The notes beneath the pieces were generated by a model. The model saw nothing but the letters and a program-made list of their open reading frames with translations, was not told the origin of the DNA and did not search any database. Positions 29,985 through 39,604 of a stretch of DNA of 64,000 nt are shown piece by piece. Origin of the DNA: Bifidobacterium anseris (GTDB taxonomy: Bacteria; Actinomycetota; Actinomycetes; Actinomycetales; Bifidobacteriaceae); the NCBI RefSeq assembly GCF_002860345.1, contig NZ_NMYC01000001.1, forward strand, positions 558,001-622,000, written 5' to 3'. How positions within the stretch are numbered: position 1 is the first letter of the stretch; each line of letters opens with the position of its first letter. The translations under genes were made by a program, and so were the position numbers.

Positions 29985-32900
29985 TCAGTGCGAGCGGCGC
30001 TCGCGGTTCACCACGAGCAGCACCGCGGCCGCGATGATTGCGACCACCGCGACGACGATGACGATGGCGACCGAGGAACCGGTCGAAGCCATGTCGCTCA
30101 CCGTGCCGGCGGCGTTCGTGGAGCCCGTGTCCACATGGTCGTTCGCGCCCGGCTGTCCCGGCTTGCCCGTGTTGCCCGGATTGCCCGGCTGGTCCGGGTT
30201 GTCCGGGTTGTCCGGGTTGTCCGGCTCGACCGGGTCGACGAGCGCCGACTCGGGGCCGAGCACGAGCGCGCTGTTGGCCGGCACGACGACCGAGTCGCCG
30301 TCATGCACGGCGATCTTCGCGCCGGCGACCGACGCGTCGACGCCCTGCACGGCCTCGTCGGCCTGCGCCGCGGCCTCGGGGGCGTGGCGGTAGGTGCGGC
30401 CGTTCGAGACGAGCACGCCGTAGTCGCCGGAGGTGACTCCCGGCAGCGCGACCGCGTCGGCGTTGTTGTTGAGCGCGACGACGTAGGTGCCGCTGTCGTC
30501 GGAGATCTCGTAGGCCACGACGCCATCGGCGGACTTGAGGACCTTCGAGTTCCTGCCGATCGCGTCGTAGTCGCCGATGCGGAACGCGGCGGTCTTTTTG
30601 CGCAGCGCGATGAGGTCGGCCACATACTGGGCGTTGTCGCCGTAGGCGGCGTCGTTCATGCGGTCCCAGTCGAGCGCGTTCTTCGTGGCGGCGTTCTTGT
30701 AGCTGTTGCCATCGCCGTCCTTCGAACGCAGGAACTCCTGGCCCAGCTGGATCTCGGAGATGCCGTTGGCGAGGAAGATCGACGAGTTCGCGAGCTTCGA
30801 GGCGGCCACCTTCTGCGCGACCTGACCCTCGTCGAGTCCGTCGTCGGTCTTGGCGCCGAACATCGAGACATTGAGCTTGTCGTTGAGCGTCAGGTTGTCG
30901 TGGATTTCGACGTAGTTGACGATCTGGTTCGCGTTGTCGTACTTGACGTTGGCGTTGCCGTTCGTGCAGTACGCACCGTCGAACTCCTCGCCGTTGCGGC
31001 AGCCGAGCATGTTGTTGAGGATCAGCTGCTCGGTGTTCGCCTTGCCGGTCGCGAAGCCGGTGTCCTCGTCGGAGAACACGGAGCCCTTGAGCCCGTCGCG
31101 GATCGAGTCGTTGAAGAACGCGACCGTCGAGTTGTGGGTGTCGAGCTCGTAGGCGTTCGGCTGGATCGACATGAGGGACTTGTCCATCGTCGTATTCATG
31201 TCCCAGCCCTCGCCGACGATGACGATCGACGGGTCGATCGCGTCGAGCGCGGCGCGCACGGCCTTCATCGTGTCGAGGTCGTGCAGGCCCATGAGGTCGA
31301 AGCGGAAGCCGTCCATGTTGTATTCCTTCGCCCAGTAGGTGACGGAATCGACGATGTACTTGCGCATCATCGCACGTTCGGACGCCGTGTCGTTGCCGCA
31401 GCCGGAGTTGGAGACGAGCGAGCCGTTCTGGTAGCGGAAGTAGTATCCCGGCACCGTCAGGTTGAACGGGTTCGTGTTGACGTCGCCGACGTGGTTGTAG
31501 ACGACGTCCATGATCACGCGAAGGCCGTTCTTATGCAGCCCGTTGACCATCTCCTTGGCTTCGACGATGCGCGCCTTCGGATCGGCGGCGTTCGACGAGT
31601 AGGAGCCTTCCGGAACGTTGTAGTTCTCCGGATCGTAGCCCCAGTTGTAGTTGTTGTCGTCGGTCGGCTTCGTCTCGTCGACGCTCAGGTAGTCGTACAT
31701 CGGCTGGATCTGCACATGCGTGACGCCGAGTTCCTTGAGGTAGTCGACGCCGGTCGCCTTGCCCTCGGAGTTCTTCGTGCCGTTCTCGATCATGCCGAGG
31801 TACTTGCCGCGGTTGGCTTCCGAGACGCCGGAGTTGGCGTTGCTCGAGAAGTCGTGCACATGGGTCTCGGCGATGACCGCGTCCGTGTTCTTCGAGAACG
31901 GGGCCATGCGGTCGGAGCCTTCAACCGTCGTCTGCTCGTCAGACAGGACGACGGAGCGGCGGCCGTTGACGACCGATGCGCGCGCGTACGGATCCGGCGA
32001 GTCGTTCTTCGTGCCGTCGGCGAAGGAGACGCGGTAGACGTAGGCGGTGCCCGGCGCGACCGTCTCGGTCGCGGACCACACGCCCTTGGCGCCGCGCTTC
32101 ATCGCGACCGTCTTGTCCTCGGGCGCGTCGGCGGTGTCGGAGGCCTTGAACGTGACGAGCTCGACCTTCGCCGCGGTCGGCGCCCACAACTTGAACGTGG
32201 AGCCGGCGTCGTTATAGGTCGCGCCGAGATCGTCGCCGTCGTAGGCGTATTCCTTGTCGAATGCGTCGGTGCGCACGACGGATCCGGCGACGGCGTCGGC
32301 GGAGCCGAAGCCTTCGATCGTCACCGTGTACTTCGCGGTCAGGTCGAGGTCGTCCTTGAGCGTGACCGTGACGACGGTGCCGTCGGTCTTCACGTCGGCG
32401 ATCGCGAGCTTGTTGCCGTCGGCGTCGGTCACCTTGACGTCCGACGCCTTGACGTCGGCCGGCTTCGTGAGCTTCGCGTCGATCGCGTTGTTCTGCGCGA
32501 TCTCGGCCGTGGAGATGCGGGCGCCGAGCGCCGGACGCGCCGTGTAGACGGTCGGGTCGTCCTGCATGAGCCACACTTCGGCCTTCGCGGTGCCGTCTGC
32601 GGAGAAGACGAGCGCGTCGGCGCTCATCTTGATGTCGCCGTCGGAGCCGTCCTTCTTCTTCCACTCGTCGACGCCGTAGCGGCGCAGCAGGCCGAAGTCG
32701 GAGTCACCGTTCGAAGCCTGGTAGGTGTAGTTGGAGAAGGAGGCCGTGGCCAGCTCGCCCCAGTCGTCATGGCTCGTGAACTTCGCGGCGAAGCCGTTGC
32801 TGTTCGAGTTCCACATCCACAGATCCCACTGCGGGACCTTCGTGTCGGCGTCGGCGGCGTCGAAGTACAGGCCGTCGTTGCGCATGTAGTGGACGGTCAC

Positions 32901-35192
32901 GTCGACCTTGTCCGCCTTGCACTTGTAGTCGGCGGGAGCCTCGGTGAGCGTCGCGTTTGCGTCGCCGGTGCCGTCGACCCACACCTCGACGGTGCCGGTC
33001 TTGCTCACGGTGACGCTGCGGTCGCCGCCGAACTTGTTCCAGTCCTCGGTCGTGATGATGAAGCCGAGGTCCTCGAACTTGCCGTCGAAGGTGAGGTCCG
33101 CGACCTTGCCGTAGCAATCCTCGCCGGTGAACGGATGGTTCACGGCCGTCATGTCGGCACCGGCGGTGTCCTTGCCCCAGACGTAGACGCCGCGGTTCGC
33201 GGTGGCCTCATCGGCCGCCGGCTTGTAGTGCACGACGAGACGGGTCTGCGCGCCGATCGCCTCCGGGTTGCCCACGCTGAGCGCGCCGTTCTCGACGCCG
33301 ACCTGCGTGATGCCCTTGGCGATCAGGTAGTTGGAGCCGTTGTTGCTGTCCCAGTCGCTACCGCCGTCGTTGAAGCAGATCTGGTGCTCCTCGCCCTTGG
33401 TGTCGATCGTCTTCTTGTAGTAGCCCTGCGCGTCCGGTCCTTCCATCTCCTCGCCGGGGGCGGCCGTCCAGTCGCTGCCGGCGCCGTGGTGCACGAAGAC
33501 CTTGTCCCACTTCTTGGTCGGCTTGTACCAGACGGTCGTCGTCTGGTCGTCCGGCTTGACGGTGGTGTCCGGGATCACGACGTCCGGGGTGCTCGGATCG
33601 ACGGCCACGTCGGAGGCCGGGTGCGTCGCCTTCGTGGCGCCGCCGTAGATCGCGACGGCCTGCATCGCCGGCACCGTCGTCTTGACCTTGCCGCCGGAGA
33701 CGGTGACCGTCTTCGAGCAGTCCTGCACGGCGTAGACGTCGCAGTACTCGCCGTCGGGCATCGAGGTCGCGTATTCGGCCTCCTTGTCCTCGGTCGAGTT
33801 GTTGATCGCGACGAAGCCCTTGTCACCGCGCGAGAACGCGATGTTGTTGGCGCCGTCGTCCTGCCAATCGGAGACCGACGTGCCGTCGACGTAGTTGTGG
33901 AAGGCGATCATGCCGCGCGTCGTCGTCCAACGCTGCTGGCAGTTCCAGTCGCCGTCCTTCGTCGAGCACGCCTGGTCGAAGTCGACGTCCGGCACCGAGG
34001 TCTCGGTCGCGCCAGGGGCGCCGGCGGCGTTGTCGTCGTACTTGTAGTCGGAGAGCAGACGTGGCGTGCCGTAGTCATAGGCGAGCATGAATGCGTTCGC
34101 GAGCGCGTACATCGAATCGTTCTTGTACGTGATCGCACCGTCGTTGCGAGCGGTGTCCCAGTTCGTCACGAAGACGTTCGCGTCCTTGGACGCAATCGCG
34201 TTCGGATTCGACGACAGGTCGCCGATGCGCGCCGAGAGGTCCTTGAGTTCGGCGATCTTGCCCTTGAACTTCGCGTTGAGGTCCGACTTGTAGTCGAACT
34301 GCGTCACGGTGCCGGTCTCCAGGTAATTGCGCGGCTGGATGCCGGGCGCTTCGCTCGCATTGCCGATGACTTCCTGGATCCAGTAGATGTCGTTGGCGTT
34401 CTTGCCAACCTTCGTGGCCATCTGGTCCTTGATGGCCTTCATGTCCTCGTTGTTGATGTGCTTGACCGCGTCCATGCGGAAGCCCTGCACGCCCATCTTG
34501 TAGAGCTTGGCGAGGTAGTCGGACTGGATGTCCTGCACCTTGGCCGACGACGTGTCGAAGTCCCACATCGAGTTCAGGCGGCCTTCCTGCACCTCCTGCT
34601 GGTTCTTGTAATCGGAGACGCTTGCGCCGTTGTTGTAGTCATGGAAGTCGGCGGCGGTCACACCTTGCGGATATTGGCCGTTTTCGCCGGTGAAGCCCGG
34701 ATAGTCGCCGGTCAAGCCGTTGTACTTTGTGCCCGCCACACCGGTCTGCTCGCCTGCAGCGACATCCAAACCGGTCGTCTGGTTGAGCACGACGTCGGCG
34801 ATGATGCCGACGCCCGCCGCGTCGCAGGTCTCGATCATGTCCTGGAACTCGGCTTCGGTGCCGAGCTTCGAATCGAGCCTGTAGCTGACCGGCTGGTAGC
34901 TCGTCCACCACTGCGTGCCCTGGATCGATTCCTGCGGCGGCGAGACCTCGACGTATTTGACGCCCTGCGGCCCGTAGGTGTTCGTGCACTCCTTCGCGAT
35001 CGACTTCCAGGTCTGCTGGAACGCGATGACCTGCACGTCGGTCGCCGCGGGAAGCGCCGTGCTTCCCGTGTCGGCAGGGGCGGCGTTGGCCGCCATCGGC
35101 ACCGTGAGCAGCGCACCCGAGCAGGCCATGGCGAAGGCCACGCCCATCCCGGTCGTGCGGCGCATCGCAGTGCGGAACTGCTGATTCACCAT
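29985..35192 (-). CDS. apuB: extracellular bifunctional amylopullulanase
   Basis: 1735-residue starch- and pullulan-degrading enzyme, cutting both alpha-1,4 and alpha-1,6 bonds. Order: signal peptide (to about 38, ANA-APA); GH13 alpha-amylase, residues 50-470, with D241, E274 and D346 as catalytic residues; starch-binding modules of CBM25/26 type near 550-640 (WYKPTKKWDKVFVHHG) and CBM41-like domains at about 650-900; a CBM48-type domain near 1010; then a type I pullulanase GH13 domain with YNWGYDP, D1299, E1328 and D1432. The C-terminus is a PDNPDNPD-type linker, MASTGSS, a hydrophobic helix and RERRSH, indicating cell-wall anchoring. Size and order match the ApuB enzyme known from Bifidobacterium breve. 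AAGGGAA precedes the ATG. Confidence 0.95.
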   Translation of the reverse strand: MVNQQFRTAMRRTTGMGVAFAMACSGALLTVPMAANAAPADTGSTALPAATDVQVIAFQQTWKSIAKECTNTYGPQGVKYVEVSPPQESIQGTQWWTSYQPVSYRLDSKLGTEAEFQDMIETCDAAGVGIIADVVLNQTTGLDVAAGEQTGVAGTKYNGLTGDYPGFTGENGQYPQGVTAADFHDYNNGASVSDYKNQQEVQEGRLNSMWDFDTSSAKVQDIQSDYLAKLYKMGVQGFRMDAVKHINNEDMKAIKDQMATKVGKNANDIYWIQEVIGNASEAPGIQPRNYLETGTVTQFDYKSDLNAKFKGKIAELKDLSARIGDLSSNPNAIASKDANVFVTNWDTARNDGAITYKNDSMYALANAFMLAYDYGTPRLLSDYKYDDNAAGAPGATETSVPDVDFDQACSTKDGDWNCQQRWTTTRGMIAFHNYVDGTSVSDWQDDGANNIAFSRGDKGFVAINNSTEDKEAEYATSMPDGEYCDVYAVQDCSKTVTVSGGKVKTTVPAMQAVAIYGGATKATHPASDVAVDPSTPDVVIPDTTVKPDDQTTTVWYKPTKKWDKVFVHHGAGSDWTAAPGEEMEGPDAQGYYKKTIDTKGEEHQICFNDGGSDWDSNNGSNYLIAKGITQVGVENGALSVGNPEAIGAQTRLVVHYKPAADEATANRGVYVWGKDTAGADMTAVNHPFTGEDCYGKVADLTFDGKFEDLGFIITTEDWNKFGGDRSVTVSKTGTVEVWVDGTGDANATLTEAPADYKCKADKVDVTVHYMRNDGLYFDAADADTKVPQWDLWMWNSNSNGFAAKFTSHDDWGELATASFSNYTYQASNGDSDFGLLRRYGVDEWKKKDGSDGDIKMSADALVFSADGTAKAEVWLMQDDPTVYTARPALGARISTAEIAQNNAIDAKLTKPADVKASDVKVTDADGNKLAIADVKTDGTVVTVTLKDDLDLTAKYTVTIEGFGSADAVAGSVVRTDAFDKEYAYDGDDLGATYNDAGSTFKLWAPTAAKVELVTFKASDTADAPEDKTVAMKRGAKGVWSATETVAPGTAYVYRVSFADGTKNDSPDPYARASVVNGRRSVVLSDEQTTVEGSDRMAPFSKNTDAVIAETHVHDFSSNANSGVSEANRGKYLGMIENGTKNSEGKATGVDYLKELGVTHVQIQPMYDYLSVDETKPTDDNNYNWGYDPENYNVPEGSYSSNAADPKARIVEAKEMVNGLHKNGLRVIMDVVYNHVGDVNTNPFNLTVPGYYFRYQNGSLVSNSGCGNDTASERAMMRKYIVDSVTYWAKEYNMDGFRFDLMGLHDLDTMKAVRAALDAIDPSIVIVGEGWDMNTTMDKSLMSIQPNAYELDTHNSTVAFFNDSIRDGLKGSVFSDEDTGFATGKANTEQLILNNMLGCRNGEEFDGAYCTNGNANVKYDNANQIVNYVEIHDNLTLNDKLNVSMFGAKTDDGLDEGQVAQKVAASKLANSSIFLANGISEIQLGQEFLRSKDGDGNSYKNAATKNALDWDRMNDAAYGDNAQYVADLIALRKKTAAFRIGDYDAIGRNSKVLKSADGVVAYEISDDSGTYVVALNNNADAVALPGVTSGDYGVLVSNGRTYRHAPEAAAQADEAVQGVDASVAGAKIAVHDGDSVVVPANSALVLGPESALVDPVEPDNPDNPDNPDQPGNPGNTGKPGQPGANDHVDTGSTNAAGTVSDMASTGSSVAIVIVVAVVAIIAAAVLLVVNRERRSH
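30192..30227. repeat. 9-base tandem repeat in the amylopullulanase linker
   Basis: GTCCGGGTT is repeated three times plus a diverged fourth copy, encoding the PDN repeats of the proline-rich wall-spanning linker. Confidence 0.8.
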
Positions 35193-35291
35193 ATGTTGTC
35201 ATTCCCTTTTTCTCTGACCGGCCAGGTCCGCCGGCGGCATCGCGATGCCGGCCGTCTCGCCCATCCGGTTTGCCAATGTATGCAGACCCGC

Positions 35292-35306
35292 TTGCATATC
35301 ATGCAA
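35292..35306. promoter_or_regulatory. second inverted repeat upstream of amylopullulanase
   Basis: TTGCATATCATGCAA is an imperfect palindrome 100 bases upstream of the amylopullulanase start, in the 5' leader, of similar layout to the operator at 35336. Confidence 0.4.
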
Positions 35307-35335
35307 GGATTTCCGGGGCATTCGCCAACGAATGG

Positions 35336-35349
35336 TGCATACGTTTGCA
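35336..35349. promoter_or_regulatory. LacI/MalR-type operator of amylopullulanase
   Basis: TGCATACGTTTGCA differs by one base from a perfect TGCAAACGTTTGCA palindrome, the shape recognised by LacI-family sugar regulators. It would lie about 10-20 bases downstream of the transcription start predicted from the TATTAT box at 35365-35370, a position suited to repression. The regulator gene is not in this window. Confidence 0.55.
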
Positions 35350-35364
35350 GCGAAATCATCCCTC

Positions 35365-35370
35365 ATAATA
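35365..35370 (-). promoter_or_regulatory. candidate -10 box of the amylopullulanase promoter
   Basis: TATTAT on the minus strand, about 170 bases upstream of the start codon, in the only AT-rich part of a 455-base intergenic region. The -35 is weak (TGGATT at 17 bases), which would fit a regulated promoter. Confidence 0.4.
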
Positions 35371-35547
35371 CCTCAGCTGTGAGCAAAAATCCACCGGAAC
35401 GCGCGTGCGTGGACGATGCACGTCCCCCTTTTCCCTCCCCCACCACCTTGCTGGGGCCTCTTCAGCCATCGTCGCCCCATGCGGCAGCCAACCCGGAGTC
35501 ACTTCGGAAACCGCCGATGGCATCCGTATCTGTGGGACGACGAAAAA

Positions 35548-35592
35548 CGTCCGGGTCCCGCAATCCTCTTGGATTATTGCGGGACCCCGACG
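35548..35592 (-). terminator. terminator of aroQ
   Basis: GGGTCCCGCAAT pairs with ATTGCGGGACCC around an 11-base loop that itself folds (AATCC/GGATT); a TTTTT run follows on the minus strand. It ends the aroC-aroKB-aroQ transcript before the amylopullulanase promoter region. Confidence 0.8.
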
Positions 35593-35647
35593 TCGTCCGC
35601 CGCGATATACGCGTACTTCAGGAAATGCACTCCGGCTTCGAACGCGC

Positions 35648-36109
35648 TCAGCCCTTCGTCAGTTCGGCGACGGCCTCGAGCGCGAGCTTGTAGCCGAGGA
35701 AGCCGAGGCCGGTGATCGTGCCGGTGGCCACCGGGCTGATCACCGAACGCTTGCGAAACTCGTCGCGCGCCGCCGGGTTCGAGATATGCACCTCGATGAG
35801 CGGCATGTCCGCGTCGAGCACCATGTGCGCCGCGTCGGCGAGCGCATACGAGTAATGCGTGAACGCCGCCGGGTTCATGACGACCGCCTTGAGCTGCTCG
35901 GCGGCCTCGTGCATCCACTGCACCATCTGCGCCTCGTCGTCGGTCTGCCGCACGTCCACGTCGAGTCCGAGCCCTTCGCCCCACTGCGTGCACAGCCTGC
36001 GCAGCTGCTCGAGGTCCTGCCTGCCGTACACGTCCGGCTGGCGCACCCCGAGGCGACCGAGGTTCGGCCCGTTGACGACGATCACCTTGACCGGCTCATT
36101 TTCGGCCAT
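35648..36109 (-). CDS. aroQ: type II 3-dehydroquinate dehydratase
   Basis: Third step of the shikimate pathway, dehydrating 3-dehydroquinate. The 153-residue product has the type II signatures: VVNGPNLGRLGVRQPDVYG with the catalytic Tyr, NPAAFTHYSYALADA and EVHISNPAAR with the conserved His. ATG 36109 is placed 5 bases after GGAG; a GTG two codons earlier is an alternative. It follows aroKB after 70 bases. Confidence 0.95.
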   Translation of the reverse strand: MAENEPVKVIVVNGPNLGRLGVRQPDVYGRQDLEQLRRLCTQWGEGLGLDVDVRQTDDEAQMVQWMHEAAEQLKAVVMNPAAFTHYSYALADAAHMVLDADMPLIEVHISNPAARDEFRKRSVISPVATGTITGLGFLGYKLALEAVAELTKG

Positions 36110-36179
36110 ATCCACTCCATTCCTTGGAAAACGTTGTCAGCCCCATGATAGTGCGCGACGATGCCGGGCGTCGTGCGCG

Positions 36180-37838
36180 TTACGCCTGCTGGCGCACCCG
36201 TTCGAAGGCCTTGCGCACCGCCTGAGGGTCGGGGTCGTCGAGGTGGAATGGCCTGCCGATCTCCTCGAGGCCGACGAAGCGCAGCGTGTTGCCGCGCGCC
36301 TTCTTGTCGCGGTGCATGAGCGCGAGCACCTCGTCGAAATCTGCGCCGTTCCACGAGGTCGGCAGCCCCAGACGCTCGAGCAGGTCGTAGGTGTATTCGA
36401 CGGTCGGCCGGTCGAGGTGCCCGGTCAGGTTGGACAGTTCGGCCGCGTAGACCATGCCCACAGCGACCGCGTTGCCGTGCCGCCAGCGGAAATGCTCAAG
36501 CTGTTCGATCGCATGGCCGAAGGTGTGCCCGTAGTTGAGGAACTCGCGCAGGCCGGCCTCCTTGAGGTCGGCGGACACATGGTGGGCCTTGACGCGCACC
36601 GTGCGTTCGATGAGCTCGGCGACGACCGGCTTGAGCGGCGAGTCGAGGAAGGTCTCGCCGTCGAAGGCGCGCAGTTCGTCGGCGTGGTCCTCGAGGATCG
36701 TGAGGATCTCGGGGTCGCGGATGAAGCCGGATTTGGCTACCTCGCCGAGTCCTTCAATGAAGATGTCGTTCGGCAGCGACGTGAGCGTGCGCAGATCGGC
36801 GAGCACGCCGGCAGGCGTGTAGAACGAGCCGACGAGGTTCTTGCCCTGCGGCGTGTTGACGCCGGTCTTGCCGCCGGTGGACGCGTCGACCATCGCGAGC
36901 AGCGACGTCGGGCAGTTCACGTAGCGCACGCCGCGCATCCACGTGGCCGCGACGAAGCCGGCGAGATCGGTGCAGGCGCCGCCGCCGAGACCGACGATCG
37001 CGTCGGAGCGCGTGAAGCCCTCGTTGCCGAGCCGCTGCCAGATGCCGTCGGCGACCTGGACGGTCTTGCCGGCCTCGGCATCCGGGATCATGATGTCACT
37101 CACCTGATAGCCGGCCTTGCGCAGGATCGCGCGCGCACGGTCGGAGTGCCGCTGCACCGACTGCGTGTGGATGAGCGCGACGCGCACCGGCCTCTCGCCG
37201 AGCACGTCGGGCAGATGGTTGAGCGCTCCCTCGCCGATTCTCACGTCGTAGGGTTCGATGCCCGCGCCGTCCACATGGACGATGCCTTCGTTCGTCATGT
37301 CGATCATCTTCCTTGCCGCTGCCTTGGGCGTCATGCCGTGCGTGCGCACGATTACGTTCGCCACCTTCCTGTAGATCGGGTCGCGCTTCTCGTAGAGCGC
37401 CATCCAGCGCGCGTCGGCGTCGCCGTCGAGCATCGGGCGTCCGCCTCCCCTGCGCGCGCGTTCCATCGCCTCCGCCGGATCGGCGAGCAGATAGATGACG
37501 CGTCCGCCGTGCGCGGCGTAGTCATGCAGCGCCTCGCGCACCGCCGGCGTCATCGGCGCGCCGCCGCCGAGCGCGTAGATGCCGTCGAAGGAGACGAGCG
37601 TATCAGCGACGACGCGCCGTTCGACGTCGCGGAACGCCGCCTCGCCGTGTCGGGCGAAGTACTTCGGGATCGACATGCCGATCTCGTCCTCAATCTGCTG
37701 GTCCGCGTCCTCGAAGCCGATGCCGAGCATCTGCGACATCTCCTTGCCCAGACGTGTCTTGCCGGCGCCCATCATGCCGACGATGACGGCGGCCGGGCGC
37801 CTGCGCGCGCCGGCGCCGTGTCTGCTGTGCCTTGCCAT
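36180..37838 (-). CDS. aroKB: fused shikimate kinase / 3-dehydroquinate synthase
   Basis: 552-residue two-domain protein. Residues 1-180 are shikimate kinase with Walker [12 protein letters not shown], the substrate-binding DADQQIEDE and FRDVERR segments, and GGGRPML. Residues 195-552 are dehydroquinate synthase (DHQS) with [31 protein letters not shown] and a metal-binding [10 protein letters not shown] near residue 447. The fusion joins two non-consecutive steps of the shikimate pathway and is known in bifidobacteria. It follows aroC by 18 bases. Confidence 0.95.
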   Translation of the reverse strand: MARHSRHGAGARRRPAAVIVGMMGAGKTRLGKEMSQMLGIGFEDADQQIEDEIGMSIPKYFARHGEAAFRDVERRVVADTLVSFDGIYALGGGAPMTPAVREALHDYAAHGGRVIYLLADPAEAMERARRGGGRPMLDGDADARWMALYEKRDPIYRKVANVIVRTHGMTPKAAARKMIDMTNEGIVHVDGAGIEPYDVRIGEGALNHLPDVLGERPVRVALIHTQSVQRHSDRARAILRKAGYQVSDIMIPDAEAGKTVQVADGIWQRLGNEGFTRSDAIVGLGGGACTDLAGFVAATWMRGVRYVNCPTSLLAMVDASTGGKTGVNTPQGKNLVGSFYTPAGVLADLRTLTSLPNDIFIEGLGEVAKSGFIRDPEILTILEDHADELRAFDGETFLDSPLKPVVAELIERTVRVKAHHVSADLKEAGLREFLNYGHTFGHAIEQLEHFRWRHGNAVAVGMVYAAELSNLTGHLDRPTVEYTYDLLERLGLPTSWNGADFDEVLALMHRDKKARGNTLRFVGLEEIGRPFHLDDPDPQAVRKAFERVRQQA

Positions 37839-37856
37839 GGCCGTCCCTCCGCGCGC

Positions 37857-39050
37857 TCAGCGCATGTGCTCGGGCCAGGAGGCGAGGTACGACTCGATGT
37901 TGCGGCGCGTCTCGTCGACGCTGTCGCCGCCGAACTTCTCGAGCAAATACTTGGCGAGCGTGAGCCTGACCATCGCCTCGGCGACGACGGCCGCCGCCGG
38001 CACCGCCGTGCTGTCGGAACGCTGGTTGATCGCCTGCGCCGCCTCGCCGGTCGTCACGTCGACGGTGCGCAGCGCCTTGGGGATCGACGGGATCGGCTTC
38101 ATCGCGGCGCGCACACGGATCGGCTGCCCGTTGGACATGCCGCCTTCGATGCCACCGGCGCGGTTCGTCAGCCGTTCGATGCGGCCGTCGGCGCCGGCGA
38201 CCATCTCGTCGTGCGCCTGCGAGCCCGGGCGCATCGCCTCGAGGAAGCCGTCGCCGATCTCGACGCCCTTGATCGCCTGGATGCCCATGAGCGCCGAGGC
38301 GAGCGCCGCGTCGAGCCTGCGGTCGGATTCCACATAGGTGCCGACGCCGGCGGGCATGCCGTAGGCGATCACCTCGATGACGCCGCCGAGCGTGTCCGCG
38401 TTCGCCTTCGCCTCGTCGATGCGGGCGACCATGCGCGCCTCGGCCGTCTTGTCGAGTGTGCGCACCGGGGACGCATCGAGCATGTCGACGTCGTCGGGCG
38501 TCGGCAGCGGCATCGTCGTCGGATCGTCGACGCCGACACCACCGATCGAGACGACGTGGCTGACGGTGCGCACGCCGGCCACCTGTTCGAGCAACTGGCG
38601 CGCCACCTCACCGAGCGCGACGCGCGACGCCGTCTCGCGCGCGCTCGAGCGTTCGAGCACCGGACGGGCGTCGTCGAAGCCGTACTTGCGCATGCCGGTC
38701 AGGTCGGCGTGGCCCGGACGCGGACGGCTCAGCGGCGCGTTGCGGCCTTCGCGCGCGAGCTCGTGGTCGAGCGGGTCGGCGCTCATGACCTCGGTCCATT
38801 TCGGCCATTCGGTGTTGCCGATCTCGATCGCGATCGGCGAGCCGAGCGTGCTGCCGAAGCGCACGCCGGTGAGCATGCGCACCTGGTCCTGCTCGAACTT
38901 CATGCGCGCGCCGCGGCCGTAGCCGAGACGGCGCCGGGCGAGCGCCCCCCGGATGTCGTCCAACGCGATTTTCACTCCTGCGGGGACGCCCTCGATCATC
39001 GCGACGAGCGCCTCGCCGTGGGATTCACCGGCGGTCTGCCAACGCAACAT
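37857..39050 (-). CDS. aroC: chorismate synthase
   Basis: Last step of the shikimate pathway, converting EPSP to chorismate with reduced flavin. The 397-residue product begins [21 protein letters not shown] and contains [29 protein letters not shown] and the FMN-related [18 protein letters not shown] segment. AAGGAG precedes the ATG by 6 bases. First gene of aroC-aroKB-aroQ; divergent from the small prepilin-type peptidase across 45 bases. Confidence 0.96.
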   Translation of the reverse strand: MLRWQTAGESHGEALVAMIEGVPAGVKIALDDIRGALARRRLGYGRGARMKFEQDQVRMLTGVRFGSTLGSPIAIEIGNTEWPKWTEVMSADPLDHELAREGRNAPLSRPRPGHADLTGMRKYGFDDARPVLERSSARETASRVALGEVARQLLEQVAGVRTVSHVVSIGGVGVDDPTTMPLPTPDDVDMLDASPVRTLDKTAEARMVARIDEAKANADTLGGVIEVIAYGMPAGVGTYVESDRRLDAALASALMGIQAIKGVEIGDGFLEAMRPGSQAHDEMVAGADGRIERLTNRAGGIEGGMSNGQPIRVRAAMKPIPSIPKALRTVDVTTGEAAQAINQRSDSTAVPAAAVVAEAMVRLTLAKYLLEKFGGDSVDETRRNIESYLASWPEHMR

Positions 39051-39095
39051 GCCAACTCCTTTGGTCCGTGGGAAAACTGTGACTATCTTAACGGT

Positions 39096-39560
39096 ATGCC
39101 GTACCTTTGCTGCCTTCCGGGACTGCTTTGTGGAATCGCGGCGTGCGTGACCGACCTCAGGCGGCGCACGGTCCCGCGGCGGCTGATCATGACCGGGATC
39201 GCGATCCAGCTGCTCGCATGCGTGCTACTGGCGTGGCTCGGCGCCGATCCGGCCGCGCCGCTGCGCGCGTGCGCCGGTCTTCTGTGCGGCGCGGGGATCC
39301 AGCTCGCGTTCGCCCTCGTGCGTCCTGGCTCGCTCGGCTTCGGCGACGTCACGGCGAGCGCGCTCGTCGGCTGCGCCGTCGGCGTGTTCGGCCCAGCCGC
39401 CTTCGTGCTGTGGTGGCTCGGGATGGCCGCGCTTGGCATGCCGTGGCTCGCGGCGTGGTCCCGGTATACGAAACGGCGCCCCGGCATCGATGTCAGGGCG
39501 CCATTCGTGCCGGTGATTGTCGCGGCGGGGCTGTTCGCCGTGCTTGCGACGCTCGTCTGA
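39096..39560 (+). CDS. small A24-type prepilin peptidase-like membrane protein
   Basis: 154-residue membrane protein with about five helices. Both aspartates of the A24 peptidase family appear to be present: Asp20 in [14 protein letters not shown] and Asp79 in [14 protein letters not shown]. It lacks the N-terminal methyltransferase domain of full PilD proteins, and resembles TadV/CpaA-type enzymes that process Tad/Flp prepilins. The ATG at 39096 has no clear ribosome binding site. It is convergent with mltG. No pilin gene is seen in the window, so its substrate would be elsewhere. Confidence 0.75.
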   Translation: MPYLCCLPGLLCGIAACVTDLRRRTVPRRLIMTGIAIQLLACVLLAWLGADPAAPLRACAGLLCGAGIQLAFALVRPGSLGFGDVTASALVGCAVGVFGPAAFVLWWLGMAALGMPWLAAWSRYTKRRPGIDVRAPFVPVIVAAGLFAVLATLV

Positions 39561-39604
39561 GGTTCGGACGCAAGCGTTCGGGCGCGGGCGCGCACCCGAA
39601 CCGG

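Noticed and set aside
29988-35693. A 1900-codon open frame on the plus strand opposite the amylopullulanase gene
   Set aside because: It is the antisense of a clear gene in a high-GC genome, has Arg/Val/Asp-biased composition and no domain similarity.
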